Assembly (NCBI GenBank): GCA_002692325.1
Contig: NZJU01000047.1
Location: 11,434 to 19,578 of the forward strand
Direction of reading: 5' to 3'
DNA from: Candidatus Pelagibacter sp.
GTDB lineage: Bacteria; Pseudomonadota; Alphaproteobacteria; Pelagibacterales; Pelagibacteraceae
DNA length: 8,145 nt
Made by a program: the position numbers and the translations under genes. Below, in pieces: positions 1 through 6,324 of the stretch; position 1 is the stretch's first letter; every line of letters begins with the position of its first letter. Below the pieces are notes generated by a model. That model was not told where the DNA came from. It saw only the letters and a program-made list of their open reading frames with translations, and ran no database searches.

Positions 1-1030
1 ATTGTTGATGATTTTTTGGAACAGTCTTACTTCTTTTAGACCAAGCGTCAGGTATCATCATCAATTTAATTAATGGAGCTAATTTTCCTGAATGGGTCAA
101 CAATTCAAATACATTATCTAATGATGCAGAGTCTGAATTGCCAGGAATAATTATCGGCTTTAAATCCTGAATATTTTTAAATAGTTTACTTGACATATCT
201 TGTTCGTGGACTCGCATCCAATTAACATTTCCCTTCAAAGTATTTATCTCTCCGTTATGTGCTAAAGTTCTAAAAGGTTGGGCTAAATCCCAACTTGGAA
301 AAGTATTTGTCGAGTATCTTTGGTGAAAAATAGCAAATCTAGATTTGAAATTCTTATCTTTTAAATCATGATAAAAATCAGAGAGTGACTCAGCTAAAAA
401 CATCCCCTTATAAACAATAGATCTTGAGCTTAACGAACAAATATAAAAGTCTTTTAGTTGATTTTCCCTAGATATTTTTTCTATTTTTTTTCTAGACTCG
501 TAAAGATCTCTTTCAAGATCATTTGTTTCGATTTTTTTAATTTTTCTAAAAAGAACCTGTGCAATCTCGGGTCTATTGGTTTCTGCCGTATCCCCAAGCA
601 CCTTTGGGTTGACTGGTACCTGCCTCCAACCATAAATGTAATAATCATTGTTTAGTAATACTGTCTCAATAATAGATCTACATTTTTCTTGTTGGGTGTA
701 ATCGTTTCTAGGCATGAAAACCATTCCAACACAAATTCTTTTATCACTTTCATGAACATGACCAGTGCTATTAATTTTATCCTTAAAAAAATCTGGAGAT
801 ATCTCAAGTTTAATTCCTGCTCCATCGCCAGATTTACCATCAGCATCAACGGCTCCTCTATGCCAAACAGCTTTTAATGCATCTATTCCATATTCAACTA
901 CTTTTCGACTTTTTTTTCCATCAGTGGTTGCTATCAGTCCGACTCCGCAAGCCTCGTGCTCCATGTGGGGATAATACGAATTATTTTCAATTAAATGATC
1001 TCTATTTGATAAGTATCTTTTTTTTTTCAC
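1..1030 (-). CDS. gltB: Glutamate synthase large (alpha) subunit, N-terminal part, cut by the window edge
   Basis: GltB releases ammonia from glutamine and, with GltD, reductively transfers it to 2-oxoglutarate to give two glutamates (cytoplasmic GS-GOGAT nitrogen assimilation). I translated 343 residues on the minus strand with no stop before the edge; a full GltB is about 1,500 residues, so only the class II glutamine amidotransferase domain is visible. The nucleophile is Cys28 in EACGVGL, normally exposed after removal of a short propeptide. Other family blocks are WHRGAVDADGKSGDGAG (56-72), HQRYSTNTFPSW (236-247), AHNGEINT (257-264) and GNSDSASLDN (297-306). The chosen start is GTG at 1030-1028: it overlaps the gltD stop (GTGA) and gives a 27-residue propeptide. 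An internal ATG at 964-962 would leave only five residues before the Cys, so it is less likely. The downstream FMN/3Fe-4S synthase domains are outside the window. Confidence 0.95.
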   Translation of the reverse strand, partial: MKKKRYLSNRDHLIENNSYYPHMEHEACGVGLIATTDGKKSRKVVEYGIDALKAVWHRGAVDADGKSGDGAGIKLEISPDFFKDKINSTGHVHESDKRICVGMVFMPRNDYTQQEKCRSIIETVLLNNDYYIYGWRQVPVNPKVLGDTAETNRPEIAQVLFRKIKKIETNDLERDLYESRKKIEKISRENQLKDFYICSLSSRSIVYKGMFLAESLSDFYHDLKDKNFKSRFAIFHQRYSTNTFPSWDLAQPFRTLAHNGEINTLKGNVNWMRVHEQDMSSKLFKNIQDLKPIIIPGNSDSASLDNVFELLTHSGKLAPLIKLMMIPDAWSKRSKTVPKNHQQ

Positions 1031-2472
1031 GCAGCAGCTTCTCCTAACTTTTTATTTCTTTTTGAAGAAATAAATTTATCAATTTGTTCAGCAACATCTC
1101 TTCCATCTCTAATAGCCCAAACCACAAGTGAAGCTCCACGTACAATATCTCCAGCCGCGAACACACCTTCTAAATTTGTTTGCATCGTTTTAAGATCTAT
1201 TTTTACAGTTCCCCACTTTGAAACCTTTAATGCCTCCTCATTGAATAGTTTTGGTAAATTTTCCGGGTCAAAACCTAAAGATTTGATTACTAAGTCTGCA
1301 TCTATTTTAAATTCAGATCCATCTTTAAGGATTGGTTTTCTTCTTCCAGACTGGTCGGGCTCACCTAACATCATCTTGTTAACTTCAACTTCTCTTACTT
1401 TATCTGAGCCGATAAATTTTTTCGGACTAGATAGCCAAACGAATTGTACGCCTTCTTCCTCCGCATTTCCTACTTCCCTTGCAGATCCTGGCATGTTTTC
1501 TTTATCTCTTCTATACAAGCATTTCACTGATTTTGCTTCTTGTCTTATTGCAGTTCTTACACAATCCATCGCTGTATCACCGCCTCCGATAACAACAACA
1601 TTTTTCCCTTTAGCATTTAACGTCCCATTATCAAAAAGATTAACTTGATCACCGAGCCCTTTTTTATTTGAGGCTGTTAAAAAATCCATAGCAGGAAAAA
1701 TATTTTTGAGTTGAGATCCTGGCAAATCTATTTCTCTTGCTTTGTAAACTCCTGTAGCAATTAACACTGCATCGTGCTTACTTTTTAATTCTTTTAAGCT
1801 TTTATCTTTACCAACCTCAAAATTAAGCACAAACTTAATACCAGAGTCTTTTAATAATTTTGTTCTTCTTTCAACAATGTTCTTCTCCAATTTGAAGTTC
1901 GGTATTCCATATATTAAAAGTCCACCTGGTCTATCATAGCGGTCGTAAATTGTTACTTGATAACCAATCTTTCTTAATTCCTCAGCACAAGCCAATCCTG
2001 CTGGCCCAGATCCAATTATCCCTACACTTTCTTTAAGCTCTTTTCTTACATTAATTGGCTTCACCCAACCTTTCTCCCATGCGGTATCTGTGATATATTT
2101 TTCAATTGAACCGATTGTTACAGTTCCATGTCCAGACTGTTCTATTACGCAATTACCCTCGCAAAGTCTGTCTTGTGGACAAATCCTTCCGCAAACTTCA
2201 GGCATGTTATTAGTGCTTTGAGATAATTTGTATGCCTCTTCCAATCTCCCCTCAGCTGTAAGTTTTAGCCAATCTGGAATATTATTGCTTAGTGGGCAAT
2301 GTATCTGGCAAAAAGGAACTCCGCACTGAGAACATCTGCTAGATTGCTCTTTAGCTTTATCATTTATGTAATCATCGTATATTTCTTTAAAATCTTTTTT
2401 ACGTTTATCCGTCACTCTCTTGACTGGTGATTCTTGTTCTAAATCTGTAAATTTTAACATTTTATTTGTCAT
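1027..2472 (-). CDS. gltD: Glutamate synthase small (beta) subunit, NADPH-dependent
   Basis: GltD oxidises NADPH on FAD and passes electrons through iron-sulfur clusters to GltB. The 481-residue protein is the family's usual length (E. coli about 472). Two N-terminal four-Cys clusters bind Fe-S: Cys47/50/55/59 (CSQCGVPFCQIHC) and Cys94/98/104/108 (CGRICPQDRLCEGNC). The FAD-binding Rossmann motif GIIGSGPAG is at about 151-159, the NADPH-binding motif VVVIGGGDT at about 292-300, and the C-terminal FAD motif GVFAAGDIVRGASLVVWAI at about 426-444. It is the first gene of the operon and its TGA overlaps the gltB GTG by four bases, so translation is probably coupled. The order gltD-gltB is the reverse of the E. 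coli gltBD order. The start at 2472 has no clear Shine-Dalgarno; Met5 (codon at 2460) is an alternative start that would lose only four residues. Related NADPH oxidoreductases share this fold, but the adjacent gltB settles the assignment. Confidence 0.96.
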   Translation of the reverse strand: MTNKMLKFTDLEQESPVKRVTDKRKKDFKEIYDDYINDKAKEQSSRCSQCGVPFCQIHCPLSNNIPDWLKLTAEGRLEEAYKLSQSTNNMPEVCGRICPQDRLCEGNCVIEQSGHGTVTIGSIEKYITDTAWEKGWVKPINVRKELKESVGIIGSGPAGLACAEELRKIGYQVTIYDRYDRPGGLLIYGIPNFKLEKNIVERRTKLLKDSGIKFVLNFEVGKDKSLKELKSKHDAVLIATGVYKAREIDLPGSQLKNIFPAMDFLTASNKKGLGDQVNLFDNGTLNAKGKNVVVIGGGDTAMDCVRTAIRQEAKSVKCLYRRDKENMPGSAREVGNAEEEGVQFVWLSSPKKFIGSDKVREVEVNKMMLGEPDQSGRRKPILKDGSEFKIDADLVIKSLGFDPENLPKLFNEEALKVSKWGTVKIDLKTMQTNLEGVFAAGDIVRGASLVVWAIRDGRDVAEQIDKFISSKRNKKLGEAAA

Positions 2473-2487
2473 AAGCTTGAAGGGTAT

Positions 2488-2515
2488 ATTTTAATTAAAA
2501 CTAAATTTAAAGCAA
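2488..2515 (-). promoter_or_regulatory. Possible gltDB promoter
   Basis: On the minus strand TTGCTT (2515-2510) and TAAAAT (2493-2488) are separated by 16 bases, upstream of the gltD ATG at 2472. The -10 matches the sigma-70 consensus at five of six bases; the -35 matches at only three. A start near 2481 would give a leader of only about eight bases, consistent with no visible Shine-Dalgarno. In such AT-rich DNA chance matches are common, so this is tentative. Confidence 0.3.
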
Positions 2516-2519
2516 TTAA

Positions 2520-2538
2520 AGGTAAATATTATTTACCT
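2520..2538. promoter_or_regulatory. Operator-like palindrome in the gltD/uppP divergent region
   Basis: AGGTAAATATTATTTACCT is a perfect inverted repeat with nine-base arms around a single central T. It lies 48-66 bases upstream of the gltD start, just upstream of the proposed -35 box, where an activator or repressor of gltDB could bind. It does not match the NtrC consensus (TGCACCA-N5-TGGTGCA). It might also act on uppP, which starts about 107 bases to the right. The symmetry is directly visible; the regulatory role is inferred. Confidence 0.4.
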
Positions 2539-2576
2539 AATTTAAAAAAACGTTGTTTATATTGATTTTTTTTCTT

Positions 2577-2589
2577 CATAGCAGCTATG
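2577..2589. promoter_or_regulatory. Second short palindrome upstream of uppP
   Basis: CATAGCAGCTATG is a perfect inverted repeat with six-base arms and one central base, about 56 bases before the uppP start. It is more GC-containing than the surrounding A/T tracts. A weak plus-strand promoter-like pair, TTGATT (2562-2567) and TATGCA (2586-2591) with 18-base spacing, overlaps it, so it could be an operator for uppP. The rest of the 172-base gap (2473-2644) shows no gene or riboswitch that I recognise. Confidence 0.25.
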
Positions 2590-2644
2590 CAAAAATCTAA
2601 TATCGTTGGAAATCAGCAGAAATTTTTTATAAATATAGTTATTA

Positions 2645-3403
2645 ATGTTAGAAGTTTTTATTCTCTCAATTGTTCAAGGTATTACTGAATTTCTACCAAT
2701 TAGCTCCTCCGCACATTTGGTACTTATTACAAAAATCACTAACTTTTCTTTTGGAGGTCTTTTGCTAGACATTAGCCTCCACATAGGATCATTTTTGGCA
2801 GTCTTAATCTATTTTAGAAAAGAGATTATAGAAATGTTATTTAATTTTAAAAAATTAAGTTTTTTAATTATTGCAGTAACTCCAATACTAATTTTAGGAT
2901 TTTTTATTTCACAAACAACTATAGTGGATAGCTTAAGAAATTTAAAGGTCATTGGATGGATGACTGTTATTTTTGGTATTTTTTTATTTTTGAGTGATAA
3001 AGTTGAAGTGAAAAAAAATTATAGTGAAAATTTTAATTTTAAAGACGCCCTAATAATTGGTTTAATTCATTGTTTTGCAATTATTCCTGGGGTAAGTAGA
3101 TCTGGGGTATCAATCACCACATGTAGATTTTTATCTTACGATAGGGTGAACTCAGCGAAAATATCTTTTTTAATATCAATTCCTACATTATTTGCTGTTA
3201 GTATTTTTGGTATTTATAATTTAAGTTTCAACGAAGTAATAGACGTAAAAAAAATTAATGTCATTTCGATATTTAGTTCATTTGTTTTTTCGTATCTTAC
3301 AATCAAATTTTTTCTAGAATATCTTAAAAAATTTACATTAAGCTTTTTTGTTTATTATAGAGTAATAATAGGATTAATAATTTTATATTATGCTTACAAC
3401 TAA
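2645..3403 (+). CDS. uppP: Undecaprenyl-diphosphate phosphatase (UppP/BacA)
   Basis: This integral membrane enzyme removes one phosphate from undecaprenyl diphosphate, recycling the C55 lipid carrier used for peptidoglycan and surface polysaccharides; the family also confers bacitracin tolerance. The 252 residues are slightly fewer than the 273 of E. coli. The family's (E/Q)xxxE motif appears as Q11-GIT-E15 within QGITEFLPISSSAHL (11-25), and the second signature PGVSRSG is at 148-154 with Arg152. His24 and His46 (LDISLHIGS) are also in conserved places. The remainder is mainly hydrophobic membrane segments. The ATG at 2645 gives the standard N-terminus (MLEVFILSIVQGITEF), although no Shine-Dalgarno precedes it. 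The 3' end overlaps the next gene by 14 bases, implying co-transcription and possible translational coupling. Confidence 0.95.
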   Translation: MLEVFILSIVQGITEFLPISSSAHLVLITKITNFSFGGLLLDISLHIGSFLAVLIYFRKEIIEMLFNFKKLSFLIIAVTPILILGFFISQTTIVDSLRNLKVIGWMTVIFGIFLFLSDKVEVKKNYSENFNFKDALIIGLIHCFAIIPGVSRSGVSITTCRFLSYDRVNSAKISFLISIPTLFAVSIFGIYNLSFNEVIDVKKINVISIFSSFVFSYLTIKFFLEYLKKFTLSFFVYYRVIIGLIILYYAYN

Positions 3404-4772
3404 AAAAATCAGCACAGATTTTTTAAGCATTTTGATATCTTTATATCCTTTGGCCTATATTTTGGGTAATTTTGCGATAAATTTATTAACATTTATAACA
3501 ATAGTTTTTGCACTATTCTTATTTAAAGGAAAAATTATCCCATCAAATAATAAAAATTTAACAATTATATTGTTTTGTTTTTTTTCTTATCTTTTGGTTA
3601 TTACTTTTATAAGCTATCTATTAGCAGAAAAGGAGCATGAAAATTTTTTAAATAATTTTTGGAAATCAATTTTATATTTCAGATATTTACTCTTATTTTT
3701 CGTTGTAGCAAAAATGATAGAAAAAAATATTTTTAATTTTAAATATTTTTTCTTTTCTGCATGTTTTTTCTCATTTATTTTAGGCGTTGATTTAATAGTT
3801 CAATATAATTTAGGTATAGATTTATTTGGATTTGAACAGCCCGAACATTTGCAAAACAGACGATTTTCTGGTTTCTTTGGTGATGAATTAATAGCAGGGG
3901 GCTATCTTTATAGATTTTGTTTATTTGCAATTTTCTTTTTTTGTTTTCAAAAATATTTAAGTAAAAATAAAATCTACGCTTTTTTTTTAGCAACTTTTGT
4001 TTTTTTCTTTATATCAATTTTTATTTCAGGTAATAGAATGCCTCTCATACTATTTATTTTTTCGGTTACAGTTTTTTCACTTATTGAAAAAAAACTGAGA
4101 CACATAACAGTTCCTATATTAATTTTGTTGATAATATTCATTATCTCAACGATTAAAACCGATTTTAAAATTTTACCAGGAATTTATAAAGATCATCTAA
4201 ATTCTTTTTATATTAAGTCAGCTGAGATAATGATCAAATCTAAAGATATCATTACAAGTAACCCATTGTACCAACACGACATGTTATATAGCGAGGATAA
4301 AAAAGAGGAATTTAAGGAAGCCACAAAAAATAAAGAAGAGTTTAAATCGGGTCACTTAAAAATTTTCAACGCAGCTTTTGTTACATGGGAAAAAAATAAA
4401 TTTTTTGGAGCAGGGCTTAGGTCTTTTAGAATTAATTGTGAGTTTAAATTAAATGTTTATTGTGCACAACATTCTCATAATTACTATACTGAAATTTTAA
4501 TAAATACAGGTGTAATTGGTTTCATATTATTTTTGTTAATTTGTTTTATCACAATAAAAAATTTTTTTAAGTTTTATTTTTCTGAAAAATTGGCTTTGAA
4601 AGAGAGATGTATATTAATTCCTTTTTTTCTTGTCCTTATTTCTGAAATACTGCCAATCAGAAGTGCGGGTAATTTTTTTTCTACATTTAATTCAACTATC
4701 TTTTTTGTTTATTTAGCTGTTGTAGCTAATTCCACTAAAACAATTCCAATTTTAAATAAGCTTAAATTATAA
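3390..4772 (+). CDS. O-antigen ligase/polymerase-like membrane protein (Wzy_C/WaaL type)
   Basis: This 460-residue, very hydrophobic protein has around ten or more predicted membrane spans and one large hydrophilic loop at about 257-380. Such topology, with a big periplasmic loop, is typical of O-antigen ligases (WaaL) and polymerases (Wzy), which transfer glycans from undecaprenyl diphosphate in the periplasm. Visible family-like elements are SGNRMPLI (213-220) with an Arg at a membrane edge, and GHLKIFNAAFVTWEKNKFFGAG (331-352) followed by HSHNYYTEIL-INTGVIGF (381-398), the His/Asn-containing Wzy_C signature. Ligase and polymerase cannot be told apart from sequence alone. The ATG lies inside the last codons of uppP (14-base overlap), and the uppP product would recycle the lipid carrier released by this enzyme. 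No glycosyltransferase gene lies nearby. Cysteine pair Cys370/Cys378 in the loop could form a disulfide (inference). Confidence 0.82.
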   Translation: MLTTKKISTDFLSILISLYPLAYILGNFAINLLTFITIVFALFLFKGKIIPSNNKNLTIILFCFFSYLLVITFISYLLAEKEHENFLNNFWKSILYFRYLLLFFVVAKMIEKNIFNFKYFFFSACFFSFILGVDLIVQYNLGIDLFGFEQPEHLQNRRFSGFFGDELIAGGYLYRFCLFAIFFFCFQKYLSKNKIYAFFLATFVFFFISIFISGNRMPLILFIFSVTVFSLIEKKLRHITVPILILLIIFIISTIKTDFKILPGIYKDHLNSFYIKSAEIMIKSKDIITSNPLYQHDMLYSEDKKEEFKEATKNKEEFKSGHLKIFNAAFVTWEKNKFFGAGLRSFRINCEFKLNVYCAQHSHNYYTEILINTGVIGFILFLLICFITIKNFFKFYFSEKLALKERCILIPFFLVLISEILPIRSAGNFFSTFNSTIFFVYLAVVANSTKTIPILNKLKL

Positions 4773-4844
4773 AACTATTGATAAAAGAAGAAGTATTCCT
4801 AAAGTTATCAAAAAGAAAACCAAAACAGCATTTTTTAAAGACAT
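4767..4844 (-). CDS. Possible 25-residue single-span membrane microprotein
   Basis: A minus-strand frame from ATG (4844-4842) to TAA (4769-4767) encodes 25 residues: a short polar start MSLKNA followed by an unbroken hydrophobic stretch of Val, Phe, Leu, Ile with one Ser and one Thr (roughly 7-25), enough for one membrane helix. A stop two codons upstream fixes the ATG as the only start. It begins 21 bases after the tRNA-Arg 3' end on the same strand, so it could be read by tRNA transcript readthrough, and its last six bases overlap the 3' end of the polymerase/ligase gene in convergent orientation. There is no Shine-Dalgarno and no recognised family. AT-rich DNA readily gives hydrophobic frames by chance, so existence is uncertain. 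The rest of the gap 4773-4865 shows nothing else. Confidence 0.35.
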   Translation of the reverse strand: MSLKNAVLVFFLITLGILLLLSIVL

Positions 4845-4865
4845 AAATTATAATATCATAAATAT

Positions 4866-4942
4866 TGGCGCGCCTGCTAGGATTTGAACCCAGAACCTCC
4901 TGGTCCGTAGCCAAGCGCTCTATCCAGTTGAGCTACAGGCGC
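4866..4942 (-). tRNA. tRNA-Arg (anticodon ACG)
   Basis: The minus strand folds as a full 77-nt cloverleaf: acceptor GCGCCTG/CAGGCGC, D stem GCTC/GAGC, anticodon stem CTTGG/CCAGG (one G-U) with loop CTACGGA, five-base variable region, and T stem CTGGG/CCTAG around TTCAAAT. The anticodon ACG (plus-strand 4906-4908) reads CGN arginine codons after conversion of A34 to inosine. Discriminator G is followed by a genome-encoded CCA (4868-4866). It is transcribed divergently from the thiolase gene. I found no duplicate of its 3' end nearby that would mark an integrated element. Confidence 0.97.
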
Positions 4943-4968
4943 TTAAATATGAAATATCAAAGAAAGTA

Positions 4969-4996
4969 TTGTATTTAAAGCTCTATCATCTATATA
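4969..4996 (+). promoter_or_regulatory. Possible thiolase promoter giving a near-leaderless mRNA
   Basis: TTGTAT (4969-4974) and TATATA (4991-4996) are 16 bases apart, and the ATG at 5005 follows nine bases after the -10 box. Transcription would then start at or next to the start codon, which fits the lack of a Shine-Dalgarno. On the opposite strand the same DNA contains TACAAT (4973-4968), a five-of-six -10 match placed about 25 bases before the tRNA 5' end, so the two divergent promoters may overlap. Both are pattern matches in AT-rich DNA. Confidence 0.35.
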
Positions 4997-5004
4997 GTTA
5001 TAAA

Positions 5005-6183
5005 ATGTCAAATAATTCAGTAGTAATCACTTCTGCAACTAGGACAGCAGTTGGATCTTTAAATAAAAGCTTAAAAAATACTCCAGGTTTTGAGCTGGGC
5101 TCATCAGTCATATCTGAGTCAATTAGGAGATCTAAATTAAAGAAAGATGAAATTGATGAGGTAATTATGGGTCAAGTTTTAACTGGCGGTGCTGGACAGA
5201 ATCCAGCAAGACAAGCATCTATTCGATCAGGAATTCCAAAGGAGAAGCCGGCTTATGTGGTAAATCAGGTTTGTGGCTCAGGTATTAGGTCAATCGCATC
5301 AGGATTTCAAAGTATTAAGTCTGGTGACTCAAATATTGTTATAGCTGGAGGTCAGGAAAGTATGTCATTAGCTCCCCATGCTATACATTTAAGGGACGGC
5401 AAGAAACTCGGAGACACCGAAATGATCGACACAATGATTAAAGACGGATTATGGGATGCATTCCATGGTTATCATATGGGCGTAACTGCAGAGAATGTTG
5501 CAACTAAATTTCAAGTAACCAGGGAACAGCAAGACAAATTCGCTTTAGGGTCACAAGAAAAAGCTTTGAAAGCCAAAAAAGAAAATAGATTTAATGAGGA
5601 AATTATTAATTTTAAGATTAAATCAAAAAAAGCTGAAGTTGATTTTAAAAAAGATGAGCACCCAAGAGATGGTATAAATATCGATGCTTTAAAAAGGTTA
5701 AAACCTGTATTTAAGAAAGACGGTACTGTTACCGCTGGAAATGCATCGGGAATTAATGATGGTGCAGCAGCAGTAACTTTAATGACTTCTAAAGAAGCTG
5801 ATAAAAGAAATTTGAATAAATTGGTGACGATAAAATCTTGGGCAAGTTGTGGAGTTGATCCTGCATTAATGGGTACCGGACCAATACCCTCTTCAAAAAA
5901 AGCACTGGATTTGGCTGGATGGACAGTGAAAGATCTTGACCTTTTAGAGATTAATGAGGCATTTGCAGCTCAAAGTATCGCTGTAATAAAAACTTTAGGA
6001 GTGCCGGAAGAAAAGGTAAATGTTAATGGAGGTGCAATCGCTATTGGGCACCCAATTGGCGCTTCAGGGACTAGAATTCTTGTAACACTTATTCACGAAA
6101 TGACTAAAAGAGACGTAAAAAAAGGCTTAGCAACTCTTTGTATTGGTGGTGGCATGGGTATCGCTATGTGCGTTGAGAGATAA
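5005..6183 (+). CDS. phbA: Acetyl-CoA acetyltransferase (biosynthetic-type thiolase)
   Basis: The enzyme reversibly joins two acetyl-CoA into acetoacetyl-CoA in the cytoplasm. From the ATG at 5005 the product has 392 residues, matching the roughly 393 of PhbA/AtoB thiolases. The acyl-accepting nucleophile is Cys90 in NQVCGSG; NEAF has Asn318; His349 lies in GGAIAIGHPIGASG; and the acid/base Cys379 lies in LCIGGGMG. The motif GGQESMS (115-121) is also typical. A TTG at 4969 is in frame but would add 12 residues absent from the family and overlap the likely promoter, so it was not chosen. The stop overlaps the next small gene (TAATG). Nearby acetoacetyl-CoA synthetase, on the other strand, would supply acetoacetyl-CoA for thiolytic cleavage; no reductase or polyhydroxybutyrate synthase gene is in the window, so direction in vivo is undecided. 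Confidence 0.95.
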   Translation: MSNNSVVITSATRTAVGSLNKSLKNTPGFELGSSVISESIRRSKLKKDEIDEVIMGQVLTGGAGQNPARQASIRSGIPKEKPAYVVNQVCGSGIRSIASGFQSIKSGDSNIVIAGGQESMSLAPHAIHLRDGKKLGDTEMIDTMIKDGLWDAFHGYHMGVTAENVATKFQVTREQQDKFALGSQEKALKAKKENRFNEEIINFKIKSKKAEVDFKKDEHPRDGINIDALKRLKPVFKKDGTVTAGNASGINDGAAAVTLMTSKEADKRNLNKLVTIKSWASCGVDPALMGTGPIPSSKKALDLAGWTVKDLDLLEINEAFAAQSIAVIKTLGVPEEKVNVNGGAIAIGHPIGASGTRILVTLIHEMTKRDVKKGLATLCIGGGMGIAMCVER

Positions 6184-6317
6184 TGGAGATTTCAAAACCA
6201 TACAAAGGTAAAGGCAAAAGAAAACTCAAAAAAATGCCTTTTACAGTCAGAGGATATATCCTCTATTATGCATTTTTTTGGGTTTTAATAATCTCAATAT
6301 ATTTGGCCTATAATTGA
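6183..6317 (+). CDS. Small basic single-span membrane protein, unknown function
   Basis: The frame encodes 44 residues from an ATG that shares one base with the thiolase stop (TAATG), ending in TGA seven bases before the deacetylase start. The first 24 residues are strongly basic (KPYKGKGKRKLKK at 5-17, then Arg23), followed by an aromatic-rich hydrophobic helix at about 25-43 (YILYYAFFWVLIISIYLAY). By the positive-inside rule the basic tail would face the cytoplasm. I do not recognise the family. Tight packing between two well-defined genes on the same strand argues that it is real and co-transcribed with them; a purine-rich GAGAGA (6175-6180) precedes the start but is too close to be an ideal ribosome site. 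It could be a small membrane anchor or modulator, but no sequence feature shows this. Confidence 0.7.
   Translation: MEISKPYKGKGKRKLKKMPFTVRGYILYYAFFWVLIISIYLAYN
6249..6264. repeat. 16-bp perfect palindrome within the small membrane gene
   Basis: AGAGGATATATCCTCT is a perfect inverted repeat with eight-base arms and no spacer, inside the small ORF and centred about 68 bases before the deacetylase start. It could be a protein-binding site or, in RNA, a weak hairpin, or simply the result of coding for R-G-Y-I-L-Y. Confidence 0.35.
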
Positions 6318-6324
6318 ATATTAG

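Noticed and set aside
458..974. Several short frames on both strands
   Set aside because: They lie inside the gltB N-terminal coding region, which has clear amidotransferase motifs in its own frame; these are shadows.
1241..1648. 135-residue plus-strand frame
   Set aside because: Entirely antisense to gltD, whose Fe-S, FAD and NADPH motifs are intact; no recognisable domain in the antisense product.
2473..2644. Riboswitch upstream of gltD or uppP
   Set aside because: I see only short palindromes and A/T tracts; no pattern of the glycine, SAM or glutamine riboswitch classes is recognisable.
3775..3993. 72-residue minus-strand frame
   Set aside because: Antisense to the polymerase/ligase-like gene; its Lys/Arg-rich composition is what reverse reading of Phe-rich codons gives.
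4866..4942. tRNA-Arg as an attachment site for an integrated element
   Set aside because: No integrase, no duplicated tRNA 3' end and no composition shift beside it.
4969..5004. TTG start adding 12 residues to the thiolase
   Set aside because: The extension is absent from the thiolase family, whose N-terminus matches the ATG at 5005, and the stretch better serves as promoter.
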